From WJKG01 sp964627305 (GTDB lineage: Bacteria; Zixibacteria; MSB-5A5; GN15; FEB-12), in the NCBI GenBank assembly GCA_964627305.1, contig CAZVHP010000005.1, positions 124,001 through 188,000 of the forward strand: 64,000 nt of DNA, given 5' to 3'. Numbering within the stretch: the first letter of the stretch is position 1; each line of letters begins with the position of its first letter. Below the pieces are notes generated by a model, which made no database searches, was not told the DNA's origin, and saw nothing but the letters and a program-made list of their open reading frames with translations. Position numbers and translations under genes: made by a program. Shown here piece after piece: positions 37,544 through 45,868 of this stretch.

Positions 37544-37882
37544 ATGAGGCGGCAGAATGTCAATCAAAATGACCCTGATTCGCTGACCGAGAGAATCGTG
37601 GCAGTGCTCAGGCGTGTCCCTTACGGGCGCGTCACCACGTATGGCCAGATAGCACAACTGGCTGGCAACCCTCGGGCAGCGCGTCAAGTGGCGCGGCTTC
37701 TGCACAGCTGCTCGCAGCAGCGACAGCTCCCCTGGCATCGGGTCATCAATGCACAGGGGAACATCTCACTGGCAAAGACGGCCGGATTCGAGTTGCAGCA
37801 GGCCTTACTTCGCAGCGAAGGGATCGATGTCAGCGATGACGGCCGCGTCGACTTGAAACGCTACCTGTGGCTGTCAGTATAA
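37544..37882 (+). CDS. Alkyltransferase-like protein (ATL)
   Basis: The 112-residue product is an MGMT-type DNA-binding domain with V-P-Y-G-R-V-T-T-Y-G-Q-I and an active-site motif that reads P-W-H-R-V where the methyltransferase has P-C-H-R-V. Trp in place of the acceptor Cys defines ATL proteins, which bind O6-alkylguanine, flip it out and flag the lesion to nucleotide excision repair without removing the alkyl group. Confidence 0.92.
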   Translation: MRRQNVNQNDPDSLTERIVAVLRRVPYGRVTTYGQIAQLAGNPRAARQVARLLHSCSQQRQLPWHRVINAQGNISLAKTAGFELQQALLRSEGIDVSDDGRVDLKRYLWLSV

Positions 37883-37935
37883 GAAGCCGGTATTGGTCCA
37901 GCGTTGACGGCACCGGTGGCGGCACCATCGCCAAC

Positions 37936-39312
37936 TCATACCTTGTGTGTCAGCCACCGCCCCCGCCGATAGTACTGGTAGAAAACGGTGCAGCCCAGCG
38001 CGAGTGATCCTGCGATCGCCCACCAGATAGCATCCTGGTCAAAGCCCATCACCTGCGTAAGAATGTAGATCGGCACGACCTGAAAGCCCCAGCCGTGGAT
38101 GATGGACATGATCATGGTCGGGGTGTTCAATCCAACCCCCATATAGATTTCTTCCATCATGAGGAAGGCACCGAGGAACGGGAACCCGATGGCAAGTATG
38201 CGGAGCATGCGAACGCCGTAGCTGACAGTTTCAGGGTCCTGGAAAAATAGCCTCATGAGTTGCGGCGCAAAGATGAAGGTGGCGACGCCAAAGACCGTCA
38301 TGATGCCCACACCAACCCATACTGCCATATTGCCCACGGTTCGCGCGCGCTGCGTTTTGCCGCTGCCGACCGTGTGGCCGATGAGCGACGACAGCCCCAG
38401 TCCGATGCCAACCAGTACCATGATCCCGAAATGTGTGATCTGGTTCCCCACACCGTAGGCCGCCACCACCGGTGTGCCGAAGGCCGCTATCAGAGGCGTG
38501 ATCACCAGCCTGGAACCGGAGAAGGACAACTCCCCGAGCCAGGCAGGAACACCGATCCGGACAATCTGCCACATCGAACCCAGAGACACCGGGATCTTGC
38601 CAACAAGCCGCAGGCGGACGTTAGTGCGATGCCCGTAGAAGAGATACAGTCCCACTATGAGCGTAATCACGAAGCTTGTCACCGAGGCGACTGCGGCACC
38701 CTGAATGCCCATCGCAGGGAGTCCGGCGTAACCGAAGATGAAAAGCGGGTCCAGCACCAGATTGAGTAGATTGGACCCGATCATCAGTAGCATCGCCATC
38801 TGCGGGTTGGCTATAGAGCGCATGCCGGTGAAAATCGAGTAGGTGGCGAACATGACGGGCAGGCCAACCAGCATCGTGGAGCCATACGTCACCCCCATCT
38901 GCAGGGCCTCTCCCCCCGCACCGAGCAATGTCAGGATGTGGCGAATCGAGAGGAAACCCGCTGCACCCAATATGGCACCGAAGAACAGCTTGAGTATGAT
39001 GGTTTCCTTGATCGCCTTCTCGGTGCGGTCGTATTCCTTCTCGCCATAGCGTCGGGAAATGACCGCGACTGAACCGGGCCCGACAAGCGAGTTGAACGAG
39101 AACACCATCCACTGCATGGTACCGAAGAACGTAATGGCGGCGACACCGGCTTCTCCATTCTCCAGCCGCGACACCCAGAAGGTGTCCACGAAGCGGTAGA
39201 TGTTTTCGCTAAGGAAACCAAACATGGAAGGAAGCCCCATCCTGATGATGGCGCTGACAACCGACCCCTGAGTGTAGTCGGTCGGGACTCTCTGTGGTGC
39301 AATATTTCTCAT
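37936..39312 (-). CDS. MATE-family multidrug/sodium antiporter
   Basis: From the Met at 39312 the product has 458 residues with about 12 membrane segments in two MatE halves. Characteristic stretches are the N-terminal helix with S-E-N-I-Y-R-F-V-D-T-F-W-V and the second half with G-V-G-N-Q-I-T-H-F. The upstream in-frame Met at 39366 is less likely because it precedes a hydrophilic segment and lacks a ribosome site, although the site at 39312 is also weak. MATE proteins export cationic compounds using a Na+ or H+ gradient; the substrate is unknown. Confidence 0.88.
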   Translation of the reverse strand: MRNIAPQRVPTDYTQGSVVSAIIRMGLPSMFGFLSENIYRFVDTFWVSRLENGEAGVAAITFFGTMQWMVFSFNSLVGPGSVAVISRRYGEKEYDRTEKAIKETIILKLFFGAILGAAGFLSIRHILTLLGAGGEALQMGVTYGSTMLVGLPVMFATYSIFTGMRSIANPQMAMLLMIGSNLLNLVLDPLFIFGYAGLPAMGIQGAAVASVTSFVITLIVGLYLFYGHRTNVRLRLVGKIPVSLGSMWQIVRIGVPAWLGELSFSGSRLVITPLIAAFGTPVVAAYGVGNQITHFGIMVLVGIGLGLSSLIGHTVGSGKTQRARTVGNMAVWVGVGIMTVFGVATFIFAPQLMRLFFQDPETVSYGVRMLRILAIGFPFLGAFLMMEEIYMGVGLNTPTMIMSIIHGWGFQVVPIYILTQVMGFDQDAIWWAIAGSLALGCTVFYQYYRRGRWLTHKV

Positions 39313-39491
39313 GCAAGGTGACCGAGCCGATAAGATAAAGTGCGCCTGATGTCTTCCCAAGAGCAAAAATGGTCAACAGCCGGGAGGCGTTACGATAAGC
39401 CCCTGAATGCTGAGTACTGAGTTCGTCCTGTGCGGTCTCACGCGGCCGAAATGGTGCGGGAAAGGAAAACGCCCCGATCGGGGCGCGAAAA

Positions 39492-39576
39492 TGGTGGTGG
39501 GGGGAGGATTCGAACCTCCGAAGGCTTCGCCGACAGATTTACAGTCTGTTCCCTTTGGCCGCTCGGGAACCCCACC
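39492..39576 (-). tRNA. tRNA-Tyr (anticodon GUA), CCA encoded
   Basis: Acceptor stem GGTGGGG/CCCCACC, anticodon loop CTGTAAA (GTA), long variable arm and T arm GGAGG-TTCGAAT-CCTCC. The terminal ACCA is encoded, unlike in the tRNA-Leu and tRNA-Phe genes of this window. Confidence 0.95.
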
Positions 39577-39686
39577 GATGTCTTATCTAACCATCGGCCG
39601 CTAACCAGCCGCAGTTTAGACCTCCTAGTTAATGCAATCGCCATCAAAAAGCAATGGAAAAACTTGGCTCAGAAACCGGACGAGAC

Positions 39687-40937
39687 CTATTCCACGTCCC
39701 GGTAATACCATGCCGCGACGGACTTCGACACCAACAGGAGACTCATAGCCCCCAATGTCGCCCAGGCCGCCCCGGTAAGGCCCATTCTTGGTACGAGCAG
39801 GCCGTTGCCTGCGATGGCTACAACCATAGCGACGATTCCGACACTAATGATGGCCCCGTCGCGTCGACGAACGAAAAGGGCGTAGTGCGGCACATATGAC
39901 AGGCACAAGGCAACCACCGAGGCCACCATGATATTGAAGACATCCGCCTCGGCGGCGTACTCCGGACGGTCAAGCAGGCTCAGTACCGGCCGAATAAGAA
40001 AGAGCGCGGCAGCCGCGAGTACAACCGACAACCCCACGACTCCCCGCACCAGCGACCGACGGTTTCTCTGATAGTCCTCCACAGCGCGCATCTGATAACT
40101 GCTGATGAGCCTCGGGAACAGGACCTGGCAGACGCCGGTAAAGACGATTACATGTATGACATTTGCCATTCCTGCAAAAAAGGTATACACCCCGACTGCT
40201 TCCTCGCCGTGGAAGTGCTGGAGGAAGTAGCGATCGGCATAGTTGAGCAACTGAAACGACAGCGTGGCCATCAGAAACGGCAGCGCCGTTTTCATTCCCC
40301 TGCGAATCCAGGCAAAGTCAACGGGTTGCTTCCTGGCGGCGTCCCAGGGGAGAGTGCGCAGATGCGAGACAGCTATCGCCAGTCCGACCACCGCCCCGGC
40401 CGCCCAGCAGGTCCAGACAAAGGGCAGGTGGCGCAGATCCGGCAACACCCAGGCCGTCGCAATTACCAGCCACGCCCACATACCGCTCCGTATGAATATG
40501 ACGAGATTGGCAGCGGTTGACCTGGACAGCGTCACCAGCAGTTGCACGCTCTCGTGCGAGGCATGTTCGAGCACCAGCAGCAGGTAGAACCACCCCACAT
40601 ACTTCCACGGTATCACCCCTCCGGCGAAGATGAGAAGCAGGGCTGGGAGAACGACAGCGTACGCACACAGATGATACACCAACTGATTACGTATCAGCGC
40701 CGGTCGTCGTTCGGGAGTCGCGGCAAGGATCTCGCGGGAATTGAAGATATGGAAATCGGAACTGAGCAGATACAGCCCTATGGCAATGGTGATGTTGATC
40801 AACCCCCAGATTCCCACCTCGGCCACCTCGAAGTGGCGCGCCAGGAATACCAGCAGCAGGAACTTGCTGAGTTGTGTAAGACCACGCAAAGTGACGTTGC
40901 AGGTGCCGGTGCGCCACATGGCTGTCTCAATCCGCAC
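39687..40937 (-). CDS. Oligosaccharide flippase (Wzx-like)
   Basis: The 416-residue integral membrane protein has about 12 hydrophobic segments and a polysaccharide-biosynthesis flippase layout (N-terminal R-G-L-T-Q-L-S-K-F-L, central Y-A-D-R-Y-F-L). Its start overlaps the end of rmlD by 11 bases. The context with dTDP-rhamnose genes suggests it flips an undecaprenyl-linked, rhamnose-containing oligosaccharide for a surface polysaccharide. No glycosyltransferase or polymerase is in the window. Confidence 0.82.
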   Translation of the reverse strand: MRIETAMWRTGTCNVTLRGLTQLSKFLLLVFLARHFEVAEVGIWGLINITIAIGLYLLSSDFHIFNSREILAATPERRPALIRNQLVYHLCAYAVVLPALLLIFAGGVIPWKYVGWFYLLLVLEHASHESVQLLVTLSRSTAANLVIFIRSGMWAWLVIATAWVLPDLRHLPFVWTCWAAGAVVGLAIAVSHLRTLPWDAARKQPVDFAWIRRGMKTALPFLMATLSFQLLNYADRYFLQHFHGEEAVGVYTFFAGMANVIHVIVFTGVCQVLFPRLISSYQMRAVEDYQRNRRSLVRGVVGLSVVLAAAALFLIRPVLSLLDRPEYAAEADVFNIMVASVVALCLSYVPHYALFVRRRDGAIISVGIVAMVVAIAGNGLLVPRMGLTGAAWATLGAMSLLLVSKSVAAWYYRDVE

Positions 40938-41826
40938 GATCCCGCCCTATGAGGAAGTCATCCAATGCGGCCTGCCATTCGTCCATAACATCGAGTCCGG
41001 CCTGCCTCAGGCGCATGTTGTCCAGGGAAGAGTATTGAGGGCGCGGTGCCGGACGGGCAAGCTGTTCGGTGCTGCAGGGCCGGACCAGCACGGCGAGGCC
41101 CTGCCTGTCGAACATGCGACAGGCCCAACCGTACCAGGTCGTCTCTCCGTGACAGGTGGCGTGAACCACGCCCGTCAGTCGCTCATCCATAACCCGTAGA
41201 GTCTGGCGCACAAGCTGTGCGGTCGAGGTAGGATTGCCAACCTGATCATCGACTACCCTGATCGGCTCAACAAGCTGACCCTGAGCCTGTGCGATGAGTT
41301 GCTGCTGCGCGAGGCGCAGCATGGTACGAACAAAGTTCCGACCCTTGGGACCATACAGCCATGCCGTGCGAATGATCAGATGATTCTCCACTCCAAGGGC
41401 AACAGCCTCTTCCCCGCACAGTTTGGATTTGCCGTAGACACCCAGAGGAGACGGCCGGTCATCCTCAGTGTAAGCAGTCCCCTTGGTGCCATCGAAGACA
41501 TAGTCAGTGGAGTAATACACGAGACGCGCCCCGATCTGGCGACAGGCAGCGGCAATTGCCCGGGTACCTTCGGCATTGACCTGCCAGGCCAGGTCCGGAT
41601 CAGATTCCGCCCCGTCGACATTGGTGTACGCAGCGGCGTGCAGAACAAGCGACGGGCGCACCCGCCCGATCACCTCGCCGGCGGCATCAGGCATGGTTAG
41701 ATTGAAGTCAGGCAGATCAACCCCAACCACTGACCGCCCAGCCCGCGAAAGCGCCCGAACAAGCTCAGAGCCAAGCTGCCCTTCGGAACCGGTGACGAGA
41801 ATCTCAGAACCCACTGTCAATCTCAT
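40927..41826 (-). CDS. rmlD: dTDP-4-dehydrorhamnose reductase
   Basis: The 299-residue product has an N-terminal Rossmann motif V-T-G-S-E-G-Q-L-G, the Y-S-T-D-Y-V-F-D-G strand and the catalytic Y-G-K-S-K (Tyr/Lys). It performs the last step of dTDP-L-rhamnose synthesis, reducing the 4-keto group with NAD(P)H. It overlaps the end of rmlA by 23 bases and the start of the flippase by 11 bases, so the genes form a tight operon. Confidence 0.95.
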   Translation of the reverse strand: MRLTVGSEILVTGSEGQLGSELVRALSRAGRSVVGVDLPDFNLTMPDAAGEVIGRVRPSLVLHAAAYTNVDGAESDPDLAWQVNAEGTRAIAAACRQIGARLVYYSTDYVFDGTKGTAYTEDDRPSPLGVYGKSKLCGEEAVALGVENHLIIRTAWLYGPKGRNFVRTMLRLAQQQLIAQAQGQLVEPIRVVDDQVGNPTSTAQLVRQTLRVMDERLTGVVHATCHGETTWYGWACRMFDRQGLAVLVRPCSTEQLARPAPRPQYSSLDNMRLRQAGLDVMDEWQAALDDFLIGRDRAD

Positions 41827-42706
41827 CAGTGAGGCGCGTGAGGTAGTGCCGGTAATCGTTATCGCTCATATGCTCGATCAAGCGATCAAGTTGCGCGCGG
41901 CCAATAAACCCCATCCGGTAGGCCACTTCCTCAAGACAGGCAATCTTCAGCCCCTGGCGCTTCTCAATGGTGGCAATGAACTCGCTTGCTTCCAACAGGC
42001 TTTCATGGGTGCCGGTGTCCAGCCAGGCGATCCCCCGCCCCAGTCGCACGACCCGCAGCTTGCCACGCCGAAGGTACTCGCGGTTGACATCGGTTATCTC
42101 AAGCTCTCCCCGCACGGAGGGCTTAAGCTTACGCGCAATCGACACGACCTCACTGTCGTACAGATATAGCCCCGTCACCGCGTAGTTTGACGCCGGCCGG
42201 GAAGGCTTTTCGTCGATTGAAACCACACTCCCTGAGCGGTCATAACCAATCACGCCGTATCGTTGCGGCTGGTTGACCCAGTAACCAAAGACCAGTCCCC
42301 CGTCCGAGAAATGGCGGGCTTGTCTGATGAAGTCGTAGGCGCCATAGAAGATATTGTCGCCGAGTATGAGCGCCACCGGCTCCTCGCCAACAAAGTCCGC
42401 GCCGAGAATGAATGTCTGTGCGATCCCGCCCGGATGTGGTTGTACGGCGTAGGATATGCTAACGCCGAGCTTGCTGCCATCCCCAAGAAGCTGCTGAAAA
42501 CGCGGGGTATCGTCCGGCGTCGAAATCAGCAGAATGTCGCGGATGCCCATGAGCATGAGGGTAGAGAGCGGGTAGTAGATCATCGGCTTGTCATACACCG
42601 GCAGCAACTGCTTGCACACCACCATTGTGGCCGGGTGCAGTCGCGTACCCGCCCCGCCGGCCAGAACAATGCCGCGCCTCACTGTCTGCTCTGTGGTGTC
42701 GTTCAC
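41804..42706 (-). CDS. rmlA: Glucose-1-phosphate thymidylyltransferase
   Basis: The 300-residue product has the nucleotidyltransferase signature L-A-G-G-A-G-T-R-L-H-P and K-Q-L-L-P-V-Y-D-K-P-M-I-Y-Y-P, plus the family's later W-L-D-T-G-T-H. It makes dTDP-glucose from glucose-1-phosphate and dTTP, the first step of the rhamnose pathway. It lies 42 bases after rmlC and overlaps rmlD. Confidence 0.96.
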   Translation of the reverse strand: MNDTTEQTVRRGIVLAGGAGTRLHPATMVVCKQLLPVYDKPMIYYPLSTLMLMGIRDILLISTPDDTPRFQQLLGDGSKLGVSISYAVQPHPGGIAQTFILGADFVGEEPVALILGDNIFYGAYDFIRQARHFSDGGLVFGYWVNQPQRYGVIGYDRSGSVVSIDEKPSRPASNYAVTGLYLYDSEVVSIARKLKPSVRGELEITDVNREYLRRGKLRVVRLGRGIAWLDTGTHESLLEASEFIATIEKRQGLKIACLEEVAYRMGFIGRAQLDRLIEHMSDNDYRHYLTRLTDEIDSGF

Positions 42707-42748
42707 CGGCCCACCATCGGCGAGAAACAGTCATCCATAGCCACTACC

Positions 42749-43318
42749 TCAGACTACACCATAATCGAAGTTGATCTCTGCATCCTTCAGAAACGGAGCG
42801 CTGCGATCCTTGTCGGAAAGAACCACATCTTCGATCGGCCACGCAATCTGGATATCCGGATCATTCCAGCGGATGGCCCGATCGTGCTTCGGAGAGTAGT
42901 AGCGGTCTACCTTGTATATCACCTCGGTACAAGGCGACAGCGTGCACAATCCATGAGCGAAGCCGCGTGCGATGAACACCTGCGTCTGGTCTGTCTCGGT
43001 CAGTTCGATACCGATCCACTGACCAAACGTCGGGCTGCCGCGTCTGATATCGACTGCCACGTCCAGCGCCGCACCCCGAACCACGCGAACTATCTTGGCT
43101 TGCGCCATCGGCTCAAGCTGATAGTGCAACCCTCGGACAGTCGCGGCACTCGTGCTGACCGAATGATTGTCCTGTACCGGTGTGCAGTCGATTCCGGCTT
43201 CCTGCCACTGACGGGCCGACCACGTCTCACAAAACGACCCCCGATCGTCACGCACCAGCTTCGGCCTGACTATCAGGACACCGTCCAGTTTGGTCTTTGT
43301 CACCTCAAGAGACGCCAT
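42749..43318 (-). CDS. rmlC: dTDP-4-dehydrorhamnose 3,5-epimerase
   Basis: The start at 43318 (M-A-S-L-E-V) gives 189 residues, the usual RmlC length; the longer in-frame extension to 43438 lies over the promoter. Conserved motifs are D-D-R-G-S-F-C-E-T-W, V-R-G-L-H-Y-Q and F-A-H-G, with the catalytic His and Tyr in place. It is the first gene of rmlC-rmlA-rmlD-flippase. rmlB (the 4,6-dehydratase) is absent from the window and must be encoded elsewhere. Confidence 0.95.
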   Translation of the reverse strand: MASLEVTKTKLDGVLIVRPKLVRDDRGSFCETWSARQWQEAGIDCTPVQDNHSVSTSAATVRGLHYQLEPMAQAKIVRVVRGAALDVAVDIRRGSPTFGQWIGIELTETDQTQVFIARGFAHGLCTLSPCTEVIYKVDRYYSPKHDRAIRWNDPDIQIAWPIEDVVLSDKDRSAPFLKDAEINFDYGVV

Positions 43319-43380
43319 GATACTATCAGCTTGCGGCCCGAACCCGGCGCCTGCATTTCGTGTGCTCCATATGGTGGAAA

Positions 43381-43409
43381 TATATAGCCGATCCCGGGAC
43401 GATGCACAA
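43381..43409 (-). promoter_or_regulatory. Sigma-70-like promoter of the rmlC operon
   Basis: Read on the minus strand: TTGTGC, 17-base spacer, TATATA, ending about 63 bases before the rmlC start codon. Confidence 0.55.
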
Positions 43410-43475
43410 TGGTAAACTTCGCGGGGGCTTCGGAGCATAAGCAGTGAGAATGGCTGGGTAATTCGCGGAGTTTGG

Positions 43476-43503
43476 TTGACATGCGAACGTAGATTGTTGT
43501 ATC
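43476..43503 (+). promoter_or_regulatory. Sigma-70-like promoter of the Cache kinase operon
   Basis: TTGACA, a perfect -35 hexamer, then a 16-base spacer and TGTATC (or GTATCT at 17). It is 73 bases before the GTG start at 43577. Confidence 0.5.
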
Positions 43504-43576
43504 TTCGTCGCGAATGACCCGGGCGAATTGACGGTTACAACATGAACACCTGAGTCTCCGACAGGAAACCTAAGAA

Positions 43577-45256
43577 GTGACAAAACGTACCGTATCGTTT
43601 GCCGACTTCCTTCCGTTCGACCACTCTCTCTACGTTGAGCTGCGTCGGAAGACCACCATCCGTCTGCTGATTCTCTACCTTGGGCCTGTCCTGCTGCTCA
43701 GCGTCTTCTTCTTCATTCAGTATGACTCCATACTGGGCGAGAGCAAGCGCCTGCACCTGCAGGCCATTGCCGAAAGCCAGGCCAACACCCTTGATTTGTT
43801 TCTTTCGGAACGAGTAGTCAACCTGTCGAACTTGCTGAACGATCCGTCCTACCCCATTCCCCCGACATCAGATCAGATAGACAGCCATCTCCGACGTTTG
43901 ATGCGCAGCAGCGACGCCTTTGTTGATGTCGGTTTCTTCGACAACAATGGTATCCAGATCGCTTACGCCGGTCCGTTTCCGGATTTGGAGCAGCGCAGTT
44001 ATCTGCACGAGCGATGGTATGAACGCCTCCGAGAGGGCGGGCAACGATTCATTATTACCGACATCTATCTGGGCTTTCGGCTGCGTCCTCACTTCACCAT
44101 CGCCGTCAGCCGTGTGATCGGGGACCAGTTCTACGTCCTCAGAGCGACCCTCGAGCCTCAAAAGATCTACGATTATATCCGTTCACTCCGGGAGGACCGA
44201 GAGGTCTATACTTCGATTGTGAACAAAGACGGCCTGTACCAGTTGTCAGCCCCGGCGATCGGTTCGCCGCTGGATACGGCATCGTTTGTGCCGCCGCTGG
44301 AGCCACCGGTCGGTGTCCAGTACGCCGAGATCAACGGACGGAAATCGATCTCCGCCCATGCCTGGCTGAACACGGTCGAATGGGCACTCATTGTACAGGA
44401 ACCGCCTACTGGGGGTCTGCCGACGCTTTCGGGGTTCCGGCTGATAATGCTGGCGATTACCATCGTTATGAGCATCATTGGCACCGTTATCATCTTCTTC
44501 CGCGCCAAGCACACAACCGAAGTACAGATGGAGTCAGACCGCACCCGCGCCCAGTTGACCCATGCAGCCAAGCTGGCCTCAGTGGGCGAGTTGGCGGCCG
44601 GAATCGCCCACGAGATCAACAATCCCCTGGCCTCGATCAGCGAGGAAGCCGGGCTGATTCAGGACAAATCAAACCCTGCCTTCGGCAGAGACCTGACCAC
44701 AGAGGAGCTTCAGGGGCACCTGGATTCGATCCAGCAGTCGGTCTATCGCTGCCGCGATATCACTCACAAGCTGCTGGGATTCGTTCGCAAACACGATGTC
44801 GACCTGCGCCGCCATGACATTCACAAGCTGATCGACAGTGTCATCGACGGCCTGCTCCGCAACGAGCTCGCTGTGTCCAGCATCAAGGTGGAGCGCGACT
44901 ACGCTCATGGCCTGCCGGAGATCACGACCGATGGCAATCAGCTCCAGCAGGTCTTCCTGAATATCATCAAGAATGCGATGGATGCCATCGGCGGCAAGGC
45001 CGGGCGAATCTCAATTCGCACCGAGAAGGAAGCCGACAACATCCTGATCACGATATCTGATACCGGCAAAGGGATGTCGCAGCCACAACTGGCCAACATC
45101 TTCCTGCCGTTCTTCACGACCAAGGAACCCGGCAAGGGAACCGGCCTTGGGCTTTCGATAAGCTATGGAATCGTTGAGAGTCTGGGAGGGCATGTCAGTG
45201 TGAAGAGCACTCTCGGTGAGGGCAGCAGTTTCACGATATCCCTGCCGGCGAAATAG
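43577..45256 (+). CDS. Membrane sensor histidine kinase with periplasmic Cache domain
   Basis: GTG start with AGGAAA upstream; 559 residues. A first membrane helix (about 30-50) and a second (about 285-310) bracket a periplasmic double-Cache (dCache_1-like) sensor of about 235 residues. The cytoplasmic part has a HisKA segment A-H-E-I-N-N-P-L-A (His-345) and a GHKL domain (N-A-M-D-A-I-G-G, D-T-G-K-G-M, G-K-G-T-G-L-G-L-S). Cache domains bind small molecules such as carboxylates, amino acids or purines. It is the first gene of an operon with a CBS protein, a receiver-transporter fusion and a lone receiver, which are its likely partners. Confidence 0.94.
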   Translation: MTKRTVSFADFLPFDHSLYVELRRKTTIRLLILYLGPVLLLSVFFFIQYDSILGESKRLHLQAIAESQANTLDLFLSERVVNLSNLLNDPSYPIPPTSDQIDSHLRRLMRSSDAFVDVGFFDNNGIQIAYAGPFPDLEQRSYLHERWYERLREGGQRFIITDIYLGFRLRPHFTIAVSRVIGDQFYVLRATLEPQKIYDYIRSLREDREVYTSIVNKDGLYQLSAPAIGSPLDTASFVPPLEPPVGVQYAEINGRKSISAHAWLNTVEWALIVQEPPTGGLPTLSGFRLIMLAITIVMSIIGTVIIFFRAKHTTEVQMESDRTRAQLTHAAKLASVGELAAGIAHEINNPLASISEEAGLIQDKSNPAFGRDLTTEELQGHLDSIQQSVYRCRDITHKLLGFVRKHDVDLRRHDIHKLIDSVIDGLLRNELAVSSIKVERDYAHGLPEITTDGNQLQQVFLNIIKNAMDAIGGKAGRISIRTEKEADNILITISDTGKGMSQPQLANIFLPFFTTKEPGKGTGLGLSISYGIVESLGGHVSVKSTLGEGSSFTISLPAK

Positions 45257-45273
45257 ACATATATGAGGACATT

Positions 45274-45849
45274 ATGACCAAAGGAAAGACCGGCAACGAT
45301 ATTGACAACATGATCGTGCGGGACCTGATGATTCCCCTTGAGCAATACCCAGTGATATCAACCGAGGCAACCCTGCTTGATGCCGTCATTGCGCTGGAGG
45401 AGTCACTGGAGGCGCTGGGGCCGAATCGTCAGCCACACCGCGCCGTCCTCGTCGCCGACAAGAACAATCGCATAGTAGGCAAGATCGGCCAGTTGACTCT
45501 GCTCAAATCTCTTGAGCCACAGGTCGACCTGGCCGGCGATGAGGAGCGTCTGGCTCGGGCCGGCGTCAGCCCCGATCTGCTGACCACTGTCAAGAAACAC
45601 GCACGGGACCTGGAACTCAATCTGTCGGACATCTGCTCCCGCGCCAGTGCCATCCGGGCTAAGGATGTCATGGTGCGTACGGCGCATTCCATCGACGCAG
45701 CCTCGCCACTTGCCGACGCCGTGCATCGGCTTGTTCAATGGCAGCAGTTGTCGTTGCTGGTTTCGGAGAAATCGCAGATAGTAGGCATCATCAGGCTGTC
45801 TGACCTGTTTGAGCTTATCGTGGACAAAATTCGGGAGCAGGCGTCTTGA
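45274..45849 (+). CDS. CBS-domain protein
   Basis: GAGGA upstream; 191 residues, starting 18 bases after the kinase stop. There are two CBS motifs (about 14-75 and 125-185; V-R-D-L-M-I-P and A-K-D-V-M-V-R) with a helical linker. CBS pairs usually bind adenine nucleotides and regulate an associated enzyme or transporter. The context suggests it adds an energy-state input to the receiver-transporter fusion that follows. Confidence 0.88.
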   Translation: MTKGKTGNDIDNMIVRDLMIPLEQYPVISTEATLLDAVIALEESLEALGPNRQPHRAVLVADKNNRIVGKIGQLTLLKSLEPQVDLAGDEERLARAGVSPDLLTTVKKHARDLELNLSDICSRASAIRAKDVMVRTAHSIDAASPLADAVHRLVQWQQLSLLVSEKSQIVGIIRLSDLFELIVDKIREQAS

Positions 45850-45868
45850 GGCCGCCGGGAGTGACACC

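Noticed and set aside
39313..39376. Promoter for the MATE gene using TTGACC near 39371 (minus strand)
   Set aside because: The nearest -10-like hexamer (TTATCT) is about 32 bases away, too far for sigma-70.
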